From assembly GCA_015679245.1 (NCBI GenBank), contig CP064953.1, forward strand, positions 558,001 to 622,000: a stretch of 64,000 nt of DNA, in the 5' to 3' direction. Both the position numbers and the translations under genes were made by a program. The notes under the pieces were generated by a model. The model did not search any database. It was not told the origin of the DNA and was given only the letters and a program-made list of their open reading frames with translations. This stretch comes from Actinomycetaceae bacterium zg-1166. Its GTDB lineage: Bacteria > Actinomycetota > Actinomycetes > Actinomycetales > Actinomycetaceae. This document shows, piece after piece, positions 1-8,797 of this stretch (positions within the stretch are counted from its first letter, which is position 1; each line of letters opens with the position of its first letter).

Positions 1-948
1 CCTCACGAAGTCTTCTTTGTCGTAGACGCAATGATCGGTCAAGATGCCGTGGCCACCGCCAGTGCCTTCAAAGAAGGTGTGGGCTTCACTGGTGTGGTGC
101 TCTCCAAACTTGATGGAGATACTCGCGGTGGTGCGGCGCTCTCGGTGCGTGGCATCACTGGTGAACCAATCCTCTTTGCCTCCACAGGTGAGAAACTCAG
201 CGATTTCGAGCAGTTCCACCCCGATCGTATGGCCTCTCGTATTCTCGATATGGGCGATATTCTCACCCTTATTGAGCAGGCCGAACGTACATGGGATGAG
301 CAGCAGCAGGCAGAACTTGCCTCCAAAATGCAGCACGGAGATTTCACCCTTGCTGACTTCATCGATCAACTTAACCAGATTCGGCGCATGGGATCGATGA
401 AGAAAATTATGGGGATGCTTCCAGGGATGGGGCAGTATCGTGACGCCTTGGAAGCATTCGATGAATCTTCGGTGGGACGTATTGAAGCGATCGTTCAGTC
501 GATGACACCAGCTGAGCGAAACGATCCGAAGATCTTGAACGGCTCACGTCGTCAGCGTATTGCTCGTGGTTCGGGAACGACAGTGCAGGAAGTCAATTCT
601 CTCGTTGAGCGTTTCGAGCAGGCACGCAAGATGATGACCCAGTTCAGCCGTGGTGGAGGTATCCCAGGAATGCCAGGGATGCCGGGAATGGGTGGCGGTT
701 CGCGTAAATCCAAGCGTGCAGCAAAAAAGACATCAGGAAATAAGAAGGGACGTTCAGGCAATCCAGCCAAGCGTGCACGCCAGGCTGCGGAGGCTGCTGC
801 CGCAGCTAACCTTGCCGAACAGGGTTTGCCACCCAAACCGGTTAAGGGGAGTTCCTTCGGTTCGGCTTTTGGAACTGGTGTAGCTGGAGGAAGAAAGCCT
901 GAAAACGGCGACGTGAGTGTGGAGGATCTCGCACGCTTCCTGCGGTAG
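1..948 (+). CDS. ffh: Signal recognition particle protein Ffh (C-terminal part, 5' end outside window)
   Basis: The reading frame is open from the first base, so the gene starts before the window. The visible 315 residues hold the end of the NG GTPase domain (VVDAMIGQDAV, then SKLDGDTRGG, a G4/G5-type region) followed by the methionine-rich M domain that binds 4.5S RNA and signal peptides (MKKIMGMLPGMGQ, SRRQRIARGSG). The tail is unusually long: a glycine/methionine linker (GIPGMPGMPGMGGG), a Lys/Arg-rich stretch and an Ala-rich stretch before LARFLR. Ffh delivers nascent membrane and secreted proteins with FtsY. Family identity is clear; only the start is missing. Confidence 0.97.
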   Translation, partial: PHEVFFVVDAMIGQDAVATASAFKEGVGFTGVVLSKLDGDTRGGAALSVRGITGEPILFASTGEKLSDFEQFHPDRMASRILDMGDILTLIEQAERTWDEQQQAELASKMQHGDFTLADFIDQLNQIRRMGSMKKIMGMLPGMGQYRDALEAFDESSVGRIEAIVQSMTPAERNDPKILNGSRRQRIARGSGTTVQEVNSLVERFEQARKMMTQFSRGGGIPGMPGMPGMGGGSRKSKRAAKKTSGNKKGRSGNPAKRARQAAEAAAAANLAEQGLPPKPVKGSSFGSAFGTGVAGGRKPENGDVSVEDLARFLR

Positions 949-1030
949 CCTGAGGTGAGCTAGGAGGGAAGCGTAAGAGAATACCTGGGAATGTAGGGAG
1001 ACACAGGTGCAAGGGTGAGGTGACACTACT

Positions 1031-2110
1031 ATGGCAAACGAAGCGATTCATCTCACGGGCAAACTCCGTGGTACCTCGCAGACCGAGGCGTGGATTGACC
1101 GCGGACGTCTCACCTTCACCCCGATCCCTGGCGCACGCGATGTCTGTGGCTGGATTTATCCGGGTCTTGTTGATGCCCATGCGCATCCGGGAGTTTCTCA
1201 CGACGAGATCCCTGTCAGTGACGATGAGGTTATTCGACGTCTCGCGGTTATGGCCTCACAAGGGGTGACAACTGCTCGCGAGATGGGTGCACAGCGCGAT
1301 GTTTCACACCTTGCCCAGACAGGACGTACGAAAGTTATTCGCTCTGGGCGCCATATTGCACGATTTAAACGCTACATTCGCCATCTTCCCGTGGATGTTG
1401 AACCTGCCGATCTGCCTCGTGAGGCTGCACGTCAAGCCCGACGCGGGGACGGATGGATCAAAATTGTGGGAGATTGGATCGACCGCAGTGATGGAAGCTG
1501 CTCAGACCTGCGTCCACTCTGGCCTCGCCCAGCCCTCATAGAAGCTGTACGTGCTGCCCACGACGAAGGAGCACGTGTTGCCGTGCATACTTTTGCTACC
1601 GAGACGATTGAAGATCTCCTTGTTGCAGGGGTGGACTGTATCGAACACGGGACAGGGATGACGTGGGAACACATGCGAGAGGCGAGTAGCCGTGGCATCC
1701 TCATTGATCCGACTGTGCGCCAAATTTCCACCTTCCCGCAAATCGCCGCACAGGCTACGAAGTATCCTGTCTACCGTACACGGATGCTTGCGATGTATGA
1801 GCGTCAGCGTGAGCATCTTGCCATGCTTGTTGAGGCAGGAAGTCACCTGCTCATGGGGTCTGATAGTAATGAGGATGTGGCGGACAAGGGTATGCCTGCC
1901 GAACTCATTCTCGCAGTTGCGATGGGTATGCCGCCCTCTCGTGTTATGGCTGGGGCAAGCTATTCTGGGCGCAGGCTCTTGGGATTGCCTTCCTGGGAGG
2001 AAGGAGCAAGCGCAGATTTCGTCGTCTATAACGCCGATCCGGAAGAGAATATCGAGGAGGTCACCCGCCCAGGAACCGTTTTCATCGATGGAATTGCAGT
2101 GAAATTCTAG
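1031..2110 (+). CDS. Amidohydrolase family protein
   Basis: 359 residues with the metal-dependent amidohydrolase layout. A short N-terminal beta part is followed by the metal-binding HxH motif in GLVDAHAHPG, further histidines in VAVHTFATE and CIEHGTG, and a late aspartate in LLMGSDSNED. The C-terminal ADFVVYNADPEENIEE matches the closing beta-sandwich of imidazolonepropionase/prolidase-like members. The substrate cannot be told. The start ATG has a purine-rich GTGAGG about 9 bases upstream. It sits 82 bases after ffh on the same strand and could be co-transcribed with it. Family is secure, function is not. Confidence 0.85.
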   Translation: MANEAIHLTGKLRGTSQTEAWIDRGRLTFTPIPGARDVCGWIYPGLVDAHAHPGVSHDEIPVSDDEVIRRLAVMASQGVTTAREMGAQRDVSHLAQTGRTKVIRSGRHIARFKRYIRHLPVDVEPADLPREAARQARRGDGWIKIVGDWIDRSDGSCSDLRPLWPRPALIEAVRAAHDEGARVAVHTFATETIEDLLVAGVDCIEHGTGMTWEHMREASSRGILIDPTVRQISTFPQIAAQATKYPVYRTRMLAMYERQREHLAMLVEAGSHLLMGSDSNEDVADKGMPAELILAVAMGMPPSRVMAGASYSGRRLLGLPSWEEGASADFVVYNADPEENIEEVTRPGTVFIDGIAVKF

Positions 2111-2193
2111 GAACTAATTCCACGAATTGCCTTCACAACGCTCAATTCACACCCAACTGAGAATACTGCGTAACAGTGTGGAGGGAAGAAGGC

Positions 2194-3156
2194 TCAGTTG
2201 AGAGGCACAAAGCCATCGGGAATATCGTCGTAGGAACGCGGATCTTCGATCGGCTCTACATGGATGATAACGCGCAATCCCGGTAGTGCTGCGCACATCT
2301 GCGCGATGACATTCTCCGCTTGTTCATGCCCCTCACGCACACTCCAACTCCCAGGCACGAGCATGTCCACATTGGCGAAAGAATCACGCCCAGATCTACG
2401 AGTTTGTAAACCGTGGAAGGAAACGTCTGCAGTGGTGTGTGCGGTAAGAACACTCACGAGCGCACGGTTTTCATCCTCGGGAAGTGTGATGTCCATGAGG
2501 CCGGAGAGGGCGGTGCGAATGAGGCGAATACCCGCAATAACGATATTGAGGCTCACGAGGAGCGCGACGATAGGGTCAAGGATATCCCAGTTAGTCAACC
2601 ACACAAGGCCTATTCCCACAAGAACACCGATACTTGTCACGACATCTGTCATGAGGTGAGTGCCGTCAGCGGTGAGGGTAGGTGAGCGGAAGCGCCTACC
2701 AGCACGGATAAGCGTCATACCTACTACTGCATTGACGAGAGAAGCGAAAACGGAAATGAGGAGTCCCGCATCGAGATTGGTGAGAGGGGAGTGGTGTACC
2801 AAACGCACCGAAGCGGCAAAAGTAATAAAAGCGGCGGCACCGAAGATCATTGCTCCTTCCACTGCCGCAGAGAAGTACTCTACTTTTGAACGTCCGTAAG
2901 TGTAGCGGCTATCGGCGGGCTTAGATAGCTGCTTAAGGGCGACGAGAGCGATGAGAGCAGCTACGAGATTTACCATAGATTCGGCCGCGTCAGAGAGAAG
3001 CCCTACCGATCCGGTGAGGAGAAAGGCAACAGCTTTGAGGCTGATTGTGAGAAAGGCTGCCACGATCGAAAGCCAGGCGTAGGTAGTAAGCCGGGGAGTA
3101 TCCTCGCGGTGGGGTGAGGAGTGGGGCGTATGCGGATCGAAGTGTGGTGTGCTCAC
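2194..3156 (-). CDS. Cation diffusion facilitator (CDF) family transporter
   Basis: 320 residues. The N-terminus is rich in His and Pro (HFDPHTPHSSPH), a common metal-buffering tail. Six predicted membrane segments follow from about residue 27 to 215. The first metal site appears as SDAAESMVN in TM2 and the second as DGTHLMTDVVTS in TM5. The cytoplasmic ferredoxin-like C-terminal domain follows (SFHGLQTRRSG, HVEPIEDP). CDF proteins export Zn, Mn, Fe or Co by proton antiport; the metal here is not determined. It is convergent with the preceding amidohydrolase gene and divergent from rpsP. Confidence 0.9.
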   Translation of the reverse strand: MSTPHFDPHTPHSSPHREDTPRLTTYAWLSIVAAFLTISLKAVAFLLTGSVGLLSDAAESMVNLVAALIALVALKQLSKPADSRYTYGRSKVEYFSAAVEGAMIFGAAAFITFAASVRLVHHSPLTNLDAGLLISVFASLVNAVVGMTLIRAGRRFRSPTLTADGTHLMTDVVTSIGVLVGIGLVWLTNWDILDPIVALLVSLNIVIAGIRLIRTALSGLMDITLPEDENRALVSVLTAHTTADVSFHGLQTRRSGRDSFANVDMLVPGSWSVREGHEQAENVIAQMCAALPGLRVIIHVEPIEDPRSYDDIPDGFVPLN

Positions 3157-3534
3157 CTATCTATTTTCTTGTGTGAGGACCTCAAGATCCAAAGTGAGAG
3201 TGAGAATAGGGGAAAGGGCACCATCTTCGGCTCTCCGAAGGCACGATAGACAAGATGACGAAACGAAGAGCATAGGGCAAGGGTGCAGGGTGTCGTGGCG
3301 GTAGTCGCCATACGTGGAGATCTGATGTGTGCGATCCTAATGTGCGCGAGGACACGTGTATGCATACCTGGATAAGTGGCGCGCCCATGCGCGTTCTGGC
3401 AGAATGAAGCGTTGTACTCGGGTGAACCAGGTGCCCTCTCATGCCTTGTGAACCCTTGTCTGAGGCTCCAAATCCACGTCCCCCGTGGCAGCGGATGTCC
3501 TCGCACCAATTTAGAACCAGGAGTGACCACTACA
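3157..3534. other. Intergenic region upstream of rpsP
   Basis: 378 bases between the divergent cation transporter gene and rpsP. It must carry promoters for both directions, but I can pin down no -35/-10 pair with confidence. The rpsP frame is open across its last 160 bases, but that part reads like random sequence, and the S16 homology begins only at the GTG at 3535, so I treat it as non-coding. Confidence 0.5.
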
Positions 3535-3996
3535 GTGGCAGTCAAGATTCGTCTTAAGCGCATGGGTAAGATCCGTGCACCGTACTACCGTATCGTTGTC
3601 GTTGATTCGCGCAAGCGCCGTGATGGCCGCGTGATCGAGGAGATCGGTCAGTACCACCCCACCGAGAACCCCTCAGTTATCAAGATCGATTCTGAGCGTG
3701 CACAGTACTGGCTTTCGGTCGGCGCTCAGCCAACTGACACCGTCAAGACACAGCTCAAGATCACAGGTGACTGGCAGAAATTCAAAGGTCTGCCCGGTGC
3801 TGAAGGTCGCCTACGCGTCAAGGATGCGGTGAACGTGGAAGAGGCTCGCAAGGCCGCTGTGGAATCCGTCCAGAACGACGCTGAGAAGCGCCGCGCTGCT
3901 GCCGCCGAAGCCAAGGCAAAGGCCGAAGCTGAAGCTGCTGCTGAGGTTTCTGAGGATACTTCTGAAGCCACAGCCGAGAACGGAGAAGAAGCCTGA
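3535..3996 (+). CDS. rpsP: 30S ribosomal protein S16
   Basis: The S16 homology starts exactly at a GTG ([19 protein letters not shown]), preceded by AGGAG about 12 bases upstream, so this start is preferred over in-frame codons further upstream. The conserved core fills roughly residues 1-90 ([17 protein letters not shown]). The last 60 residues are an Ala/Glu/Lys-rich acidic tail, as seen in many actinobacterial S16 proteins, giving 153 residues against about 80-90 in E. coli. The stop codon overlaps the ATG of the KH-domain gene (TGATG), indicating translational coupling. S16 binds 16S rRNA early in 30S assembly. Confidence 0.97.
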   Translation: MAVKIRLKRMGKIRAPYYRIVVVDSRKRRDGRVIEEIGQYHPTENPSVIKIDSERAQYWLSVGAQPTDTVKTQLKITGDWQKFKGLPGAEGRLRVKDAVNVEEARKAAVESVQNDAEKRRAAAAEAKAKAEAEAAAEVSEDTSEATAENGEEA

Positions 3997-4235
3997 TGCT
4001 TGCTGATGCGCTTGAGCATCTCGTCCGTGGGATCGTGGATTCTCCCGACGATGTCGAAGTGAGATCCCGCAGTACCCGCCGAGGCCAGCTTCTTGAGGTC
4101 AGAGTCAATCCCGAAGACCTCGGGCGCGTCATCGGTCGCAATGGCCGAACAGCTAAGGCACTTCGTACCGTCATTGGCGCCCTTTCAAGCAAAGGTTCCG
4201 TCCGTGTGGACGTGATCGAAACCGATCACCGCTAA
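3996..4235 (+). CDS. khpA: KH-domain RNA-binding protein KhpA
   Basis: 79 residues, almost entirely one type-II KH domain. The GxxG loop is visible in RVIGRNGRTAKALR, followed by SSKGSVRVDV. It matches the small RNA-binding protein found between rpsP and rimM in actinobacteria and firmicutes (YlqC/KhpA). There it acts with KhpB on cell-wall and division-related RNA in some species; that role is family knowledge, not shown here. It overlaps the rpsP stop by one base. Confidence 0.93.
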   Translation: MLADALEHLVRGIVDSPDDVEVRSRSTRRGQLLEVRVNPEDLGRVIGRNGRTAKALRTVIGALSSKGSVRVDVIETDHR

Positions 4236-4272
4236 GTTACCTCTGTGCGTTGAGCATATTGCGCTCGCGACT

Positions 4273-4320
4273 ACAGAACGACATGCCCCCAGGAGAAATC
4301 CTGGGGGCATGTCGTTCTGT
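4273..4320. other. Perfect 22-bp hairpin with GAAA loop between khpA and rimM
   Basis: Bases 4273-4294 and 4299-4320 are exact reverse complements and enclose a GAAA tetraloop. The stem carries a CCCCC/GGGGG core. No T-tract follows on either side, so a classic intrinsic terminator is not obvious. The hairpin lies inside the rpsP-khpA-rimM-trmD gene run, 38 bases after khpA and 58 bases before rimM. It could attenuate transcription, be an RNase III processing point, or be an inserted palindromic element. Confidence 0.85.
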
Positions 4321-4378
4321 GAGCTTGAAGCACCACGCCATCGCGGGCAAGAATGGAACCTTGGTGAAAGGAGACTAC

Positions 4379-5017
4379 ATGCAGCTCGTCGTCGCACTTA
4401 TCGGAGGCGCTCACGGACTCAAAGGCGAAGTCAAACTCGACGTTCGTACCGATATTCCTGAGCGGCGCCTCGCTGTAGGCGCCATGCTGGAGACAGATCC
4501 GCCTGAGGCTGGGCCTCTCACCATCACTCGCACACGGGAATATAGGGGTATAACCTACGCGATGTTTGCCGAATGTCACGATCGTAGTGGTGCTGAACGC
4601 CTGCGGGGAGTCAAGCTCACGGTCGAGACTGACGAGGACGAGATCGTGGAAGAAGATGCCTGGTACGAGCACGAACTCGTCGGCCTTGAGGTGCTCGATA
4701 CCGAGGGCTATACCCTTGGGGAGATTGTTGGTCTCGAAACCGGCAGGCTACAGGATCTCCTCGTCGTGCGTGAACCAGATGGGATTATCACTCGCGTTCC
4801 CTTTGTTAATCAGATCGTTCTGGAAGTGGATCTTGAAGATGAGTGCGTGGTGATGGATCCACCGAAAGGACTCTTCTCCGAGGACGAAATTGTGGGCGAG
4901 GAATTCGCTGAGGCTGGCGAACCTGCTGAGGAGGCTGGCGAATCCTATGATGTGAGCGGCGAATCTGAGATAGGCACCGAACCCGCTGCACACAATGAGA
5001 ACGAGGCGCACGCATGA
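4379..5017 (+). CDS. rimM: Ribosome maturation factor RimM
   Basis: 212 residues from the ATG that follows GAAAGGAGAC, a good ribosome binding site. An in-frame upstream extension would run through the 22-bp hairpin and is rejected. The N-terminal beta-barrel domain starts with LVVALIGGAHGLKGEVK. The PRC-barrel C-terminal half shows WYEHELVGLEV, GRLQDLLVV and VPFVNQIV. About 45 extra acidic residues follow the usual C-terminus. RimM binds S19 and helps mature the 30S head. Its stop overlaps the trmD start (ATGA). Confidence 0.95.
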   Translation: MQLVVALIGGAHGLKGEVKLDVRTDIPERRLAVGAMLETDPPEAGPLTITRTREYRGITYAMFAECHDRSGAERLRGVKLTVETDEDEIVEEDAWYEHELVGLEVLDTEGYTLGEIVGLETGRLQDLLVVREPDGIITRVPFVNQIVLEVDLEDECVVMDPPKGLFSEDEIVGEEFAEAGEPAEEAGESYDVSGESEIGTEPAAHNENEAHA

Positions 5018-6627
5018 TGCGTTTCGATATTCTCTCGGTATTTCCCGAGTTCTTCGAGGTTCTCCGCCTTTCACTCGTCGGAAAAGCACAAGAGCGCGGC
5101 CTCATCGCAATAGACAGTCACGACTTACGTGCCTGGACGCACGATATCCACCATACTGTTGACGGCTCTCCGGCAGGTGGGGGAGCCGGAATGGTTATGA
5201 AGCCCGATATTTGGGGAAAAGCGCTCGACGACATCCTCGCAACAAGCTCACACCTTTCTGCGCCTCCGGATATATTGGTTGAGGACGACGAGACTAGCGA
5301 GATTGCACAGAATAATCCGAAGAATATGTCATCTGAGGGAGAAGAAGGTGACGAGAATTTCGCACCGGAGGGCGAGAATGAGGGAGCTTATGCTCTCTTA
5401 TCTGGCGCAGCTCGCGCATCTGACACAGTCCTCGCAATTCCTACTCCCTCGGGGACGCCTCTGAGCCAGCGACTCTGTGAGGATCTTGCAGCCACATCGA
5501 CACATATCGTCATCGCTTGTGGTCGCTACGAGGGAATCGACGCGCGTGTGGGCGAATACTATCGCTCTCGTGGGGTGCGTGTGGTGGAGTATTCCCTTGG
5601 AGATTATGTGCTCAACGGCGGAGAGGTGGCTGCTGTTGCCCTCATTGAGGCAGTGAGTCGCCTTGTGCCAGGGATGGTGGGCAACCCCGAATCTCTGCAC
5701 GAAGAATCACATTCGCGTGCAGGCCTTCTCGAATATCCTGTCTACACACGGCCAACCTCATGGCGCGGCCTTGAGATTCCTGCAGTACTCAGTTCGGGAG
5801 ATCACGGTGCGATTGCCTTGTGGCGCAGTGAAAAAGCTCTTGAAAAAACGTCACATGTGCGCCCCGATATGGTGGCAGCCCTCGATTCAGCGAACCTCGA
5901 ACCTCACGCTCGTCGCCACCTGGCTAAACTCGGATGGCTGACACCTACATGGGCGGTACACCCACAACGTGCCTGTGCTTACGAACTCTGCGAAGAAGCC
6001 TATGCGCAAGAACTCTCTACCTTTGCGCGTGCCACTTTCCCCGATGCCGCCCCGAGCTACCTTCCTCCAGAGGCTATCGAGAATTTCATGGCAGAACACC
6101 TCTCGCCTGAGGCTTTTACGGCATACCTCACAAGCCCTGAGTACATCGTCACAGTGGTTCGAGAAGGGGAGGAAAAACGCCTGGAACGTCCTGCCTTTTC
6201 CTCATTAGAGCACGCCGAACACCCCATCGTAGCTTGTTCATCTGGACGCATCCTCGCCTACTCTCTTGTTCTCGTGCCTGAAGGTGAGGGAATCGCTGGA
6301 GCGGAGGAAGGCGCCCCAGCTCACGCACAGCTCAAGTCTGGCCTGCGCCGCGGCCCGCTTCTTGAACTCTCCAAGTTCTACGCGGATGCTCACTGGCGTT
6401 CGAGCGGGGTGGCTACGCTGCTTTTTGAGGCGACTTTGACTGCTGCTCGTCAGCGTACTGCAGGCTACGAAGCACCCTATATCTGGCTCGGCACGAATAT
6501 CGCGAATAAGCGTGCTCAGAAGGCGTATAAGCGTCTTGGTTTTGAGCGGGTTGGAAAGAGAGATTTTCTTGTAGGTGACGTGAACAACGTCGATGTTGTT
6601 TTTGCCCGGCGTATTGACGTGGCATAA
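5014..6627 (+). CDS. trmD: tRNA (guanine-37-N1)-methyltransferase TrmD fused to a GNAT acetyltransferase domain
   Basis: 537 residues, about twice the normal TrmD length. Residues 1 to about 265 are TrmD, a SPOUT methyltransferase making m1G37: FDILSVFPEFF, GGGAGMVMKPD, then the knot region IACGRYEGIDARV and SLGDYVLNGGE. An acidic insertion of about 40 residues (near 88-125) interrupts the usual N-domain spacing. From about 340 to the end is a GNAT fold: LLELSKFYADAHWRSSGVAT, then WLGTNIANKRAQKAYKRLGF with the typical acetyl-CoA loop and terminal beta strands. No stop or frameshift separates the two. The substrate of the GNAT part is unknown. Confidence 0.93.
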   Translation: MMRFDILSVFPEFFEVLRLSLVGKAQERGLIAIDSHDLRAWTHDIHHTVDGSPAGGGAGMVMKPDIWGKALDDILATSSHLSAPPDILVEDDETSEIAQNNPKNMSSEGEEGDENFAPEGENEGAYALLSGAARASDTVLAIPTPSGTPLSQRLCEDLAATSTHIVIACGRYEGIDARVGEYYRSRGVRVVEYSLGDYVLNGGEVAAVALIEAVSRLVPGMVGNPESLHEESHSRAGLLEYPVYTRPTSWRGLEIPAVLSSGDHGAIALWRSEKALEKTSHVRPDMVAALDSANLEPHARRHLAKLGWLTPTWAVHPQRACAYELCEEAYAQELSTFARATFPDAAPSYLPPEAIENFMAEHLSPEAFTAYLTSPEYIVTVVREGEEKRLERPAFSSLEHAEHPIVACSSGRILAYSLVLVPEGEGIAGAEEGAPAHAQLKSGLRRGPLLELSKFYADAHWRSSGVATLLFEATLTAARQRTAGYEAPYIWLGTNIANKRAQKAYKRLGFERVGKRDFLVGDVNNVDVVFARRIDVA

Positions 6628-6760
6628 TTAATAGGCTTCTCGCTATCACAATACGCTGAACCTGCCGCAGGGGGTTGCGTATCGGCGAGTTCCTGTACGC
6701 TGGCGCTTAGCGCCCCGACCTCGCTTGTGGCCTGCGCGCACGAGCGGAAAGAGAAATATC

Positions 6761-7117
6761 ATGCAGACTCTCGACTTTGTCGATGTAGCTCAGCTTCGTT
6801 CTGACATCCCCGAGTTCCGCCCCGGCGATACCGTGCGTGTGAACGTGCGAGTGGTAGAAGGCAACCGCACTCGTACTCAAGCTTTCCAGGGCGTTGTTAT
6901 CGCTCGTCAGGGCGACGGTATTCGCGAGACCTTCCTCGTGCGTAAGATTTCCTTCGGCTGTGGTGTTGAGCGCACGTTCCCGCTCCACTCCCCGTCGATT
7001 GAATCGATCGAGGTCGTTACCCGTGGCGTCGTTCGTCGTGCCAAGCTCTACTACCTGCGTGGTCTTCACGGAAAGGCCGCCAAGATTCGTGAGCGTCGCG
7101 AGGATGTCAAGGCCTGA
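6761..7117 (+). CDS. rplS: 50S ribosomal protein L19
   Basis: 118 residues starting [17 protein letters not shown], with conserved [40 protein letters not shown] and [15 protein letters not shown]. The start ATG follows GAAAGAGAA. A 133-base gap after trmD is long for this run and may hold a separate promoter or leader. L19 sits at the 30S-50S interface. A strong terminator follows directly, closing the rpsP-rplS transcription unit. Confidence 0.97.
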   Translation: MQTLDFVDVAQLRSDIPEFRPGDTVRVNVRVVEGNRTRTQAFQGVVIARQGDGIRETFLVRKISFGCGVERTFPLHSPSIESIEVVTRGVVRRAKLYYLRGLHGKAAKIRERREDVKA

Positions 7118-7135
7118 GCCTTGTGAGTTCTCTGT

Positions 7136-7167
7136 GAGAGCCCGCCCAAAGGTGGGCTCTCTTTTTT
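7136..7167 (+). terminator. Intrinsic terminator after rplS
   Basis: An 11-bp stem (7136-7146 with 7151-7161, one G-T pair) with a CAAA loop is followed by six T residues. It lies 19 bases after the rplS stop and 55 bases before lepB. Confidence 0.92.
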
Positions 7168-7221
7168 ATGCCCGCACGCAGGTGGCGTAGGATTGTTCGG
7201 GTCGGAGTGAGGGAGGCAGTT

Positions 7222-8058
7222 ATGAGGCAAAGCGCGGATTTCGATGACTTTGAAGAAATCACCATGCCTCCGTCCTTTCCACCCGAATCAGAGGTGCAGG
7301 ACAACTCTACCGAGCACAAAGAAGCGAACTTTCGCGACATTGAAAGCCACGACGATGATGAGCTAGAGCAGGCGTGTGAGCCTGACACGACCGCAAAAAA
7401 GAGATCGGTGTGGCGTTCTATCCGCGAGTTCACGATCGTTGTTGTTGTTGCGCTCGTCATTTCTGCGCTCATTAAGACTTTCTTCATTCAGGCTTTCTAC
7501 GTCCCTTCTAGTTCGATGGAAACCACCCTCAAGCCTGGCGACCGCATCGCTGTCAATCGCCTCGTCAATAGCGCCGAAGAAATCCACCGAGGGGATGTGG
7601 TGGTCTTTGTTGATCCAGGGCATTGGCTCGACAAGCACGACGATCGCTCAACCTGGCGGCGTATGGTGCAAGGAGCATTGGAAACAGTGGGGCTCCTGCC
7701 ACAGAACTCTGGGCATCACCTCGTTAAGCGTGTCATTGGTGTAGGTGGGGACACGGTAGCTTGTTGTACCAGCAACGGCAAGATCACCGTCAATGGTACG
7801 GAGATTACGGAGCCGTACCTCGACGAAGGAGTTTCCCCCTCACTTAAAGAATTTTCGGTGAGGGTTCCGCAAGGTTCGCTCTGGGTGATGGGCGATAATC
7901 GTGCCAATTCGAGTGATTCGCGCTACCACGAAGAAATTTCTGGTAACGGCTTTGTCCCTGTGGATAATGTGGTAGGGCGAGCTTGGGCGATCTTCTATCC
8001 ATTCTCTCGATTGTCAATGTTGGAGAGTGCAGCAGATGCCTTCGCAGATGTGCGTTAA
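7222..8058 (+). CDS. lepB: Signal peptidase I
   Basis: 278 residues from the ATG preceded by GAGGGAGG, better placed than an in-frame ATG 54 bases upstream that abuts the rplS terminator. After an acidic cytoplasmic tail of about 70 residues there is one membrane segment (FTIVVVVALVISALIKTFF). The catalytic serine lies in VPSSSMETTLKPGD and the lysine in HHLVKRVIGVGGD, with the conserved box VMGDNRANSSDSR. It cleaves signal peptides outside the membrane. The rnhB gene follows with a 10-base gap. Confidence 0.95.
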   Translation: MRQSADFDDFEEITMPPSFPPESEVQDNSTEHKEANFRDIESHDDDELEQACEPDTTAKKRSVWRSIREFTIVVVVALVISALIKTFFIQAFYVPSSSMETTLKPGDRIAVNRLVNSAEEIHRGDVVVFVDPGHWLDKHDDRSTWRRMVQGALETVGLLPQNSGHHLVKRVIGVGGDTVACCTSNGKITVNGTEITEPYLDEGVSPSLKEFSVRVPQGSLWVMGDNRANSSDSRYHEEISGNGFVPVDNVVGRAWAIFYPFSRLSMLESAADAFADVR

Positions 8059-8068
8059 AGAGCAAAAT

Positions 8069-8797
8069 GTGAGCATATCTAGCTTTCACACCTCAACACG
8101 CCGCCCTCATACTACACGCGTGACTCCTAGCCGTGAACAAGAACTTGTTCTTCTTGCTTCTATGCGAGAGCGTGGCCTTCCCCCTGTCCTTGCCGCCGTT
8201 GATGAAGTTGGCCGCGGAGCGCTTGCTGGACCTGTAAGTGTGGGTATCGTGATCGTCAACGACAATCGTGGCGAGATACCAGAAGGCTTGCGAGACTCAA
8301 AAATGTTGAGTGAAGCTGCGCGTGAGGCACTCGTTCCAGCTTGTGAGGCTTGGGCGCTTGCTGGTGCCGTGGGTCATGCCAGCTCGAAGATCGTCGATGA
8401 ATACGGTATCGTTGCAGCTCTGCGCTTTGCGGCCTGTGAAGCTGTGAGAGAACTCGCAGGCCGAGGCTATCACCCCACGGAAGTCTTACTGGACGGTTCG
8501 CATAACTGGTGGGACGCCAATTCGCTTTTTGATCCGACGCAACTTCCCAACATTCCCGTTCATATGCAAGTCAAGGCAGATGCGTCCTGCGCCGCAGTAG
8601 CGGCGGCCTCGGTGCTGGCCAAAGTGGAGCGTGACCATCTCATGCGCGAGCTTGAATTGGAATATCCGGGATACGATTGGGCACGGAATAAGGGATACTC
8701 TTCCCCACGCCATATCGAGGCGCTTAAGCGGAGAGGACCCTCGCCTCAGCATAGAGTGTCGTGGCATTTGCCGGGAGTAGAGGAGAAGAACAGATGA
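8069..8797 (+). CDS. rnhB: Ribonuclease HII
   Basis: 242 residues if the GTG at 8069, just after the lepB stop, is used; an ATG at 8162 would also keep the whole catalytic domain, so the start is uncertain. Motifs are clear: AAVDEVGRGALAGPV (DE metal pair), LRDSKMLS, VLLDGSHNWW, KADASCAAVAAASVLAKVER and GYSSPRHIEAL. The enzyme nicks DNA at embedded ribonucleotides. The stop overlaps the next ATG (ATGA), so the two genes are coupled. Confidence 0.94.
   Translation: MSISSFHTSTRRPHTTRVTPSREQELVLLASMRERGLPPVLAAVDEVGRGALAGPVSVGIVIVNDNRGEIPEGLRDSKMLSEAAREALVPACEAWALAGAVGHASSKIVDEYGIVAALRFAACEAVRELAGRGYHPTEVLLDGSHNWWDANSLFDPTQLPNIPVHMQVKADASCAAVAAASVLAKVERDHLMRELELEYPGYDWARNKGYSSPRHIEALKRRGPSPQHRVSWHLPGVEEKNR

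Noticed and set aside
3376-3534. Longer N-terminus for rpsP
   Set aside because: S16 homology and the ribosome binding site both place the start at the GTG 3535; the extra part would be unprecedented.
4250-4378. Longer N-terminus for rimM through the hairpin
   Set aside because: The RimM family start and a strong ribosome site are at 4379; the extension would translate the 22-bp hairpin.
6628-6760. Possible L19 autoregulatory leader before rplS
   Set aside because: Only weak short stems are visible; I cannot match it to a known leader family.
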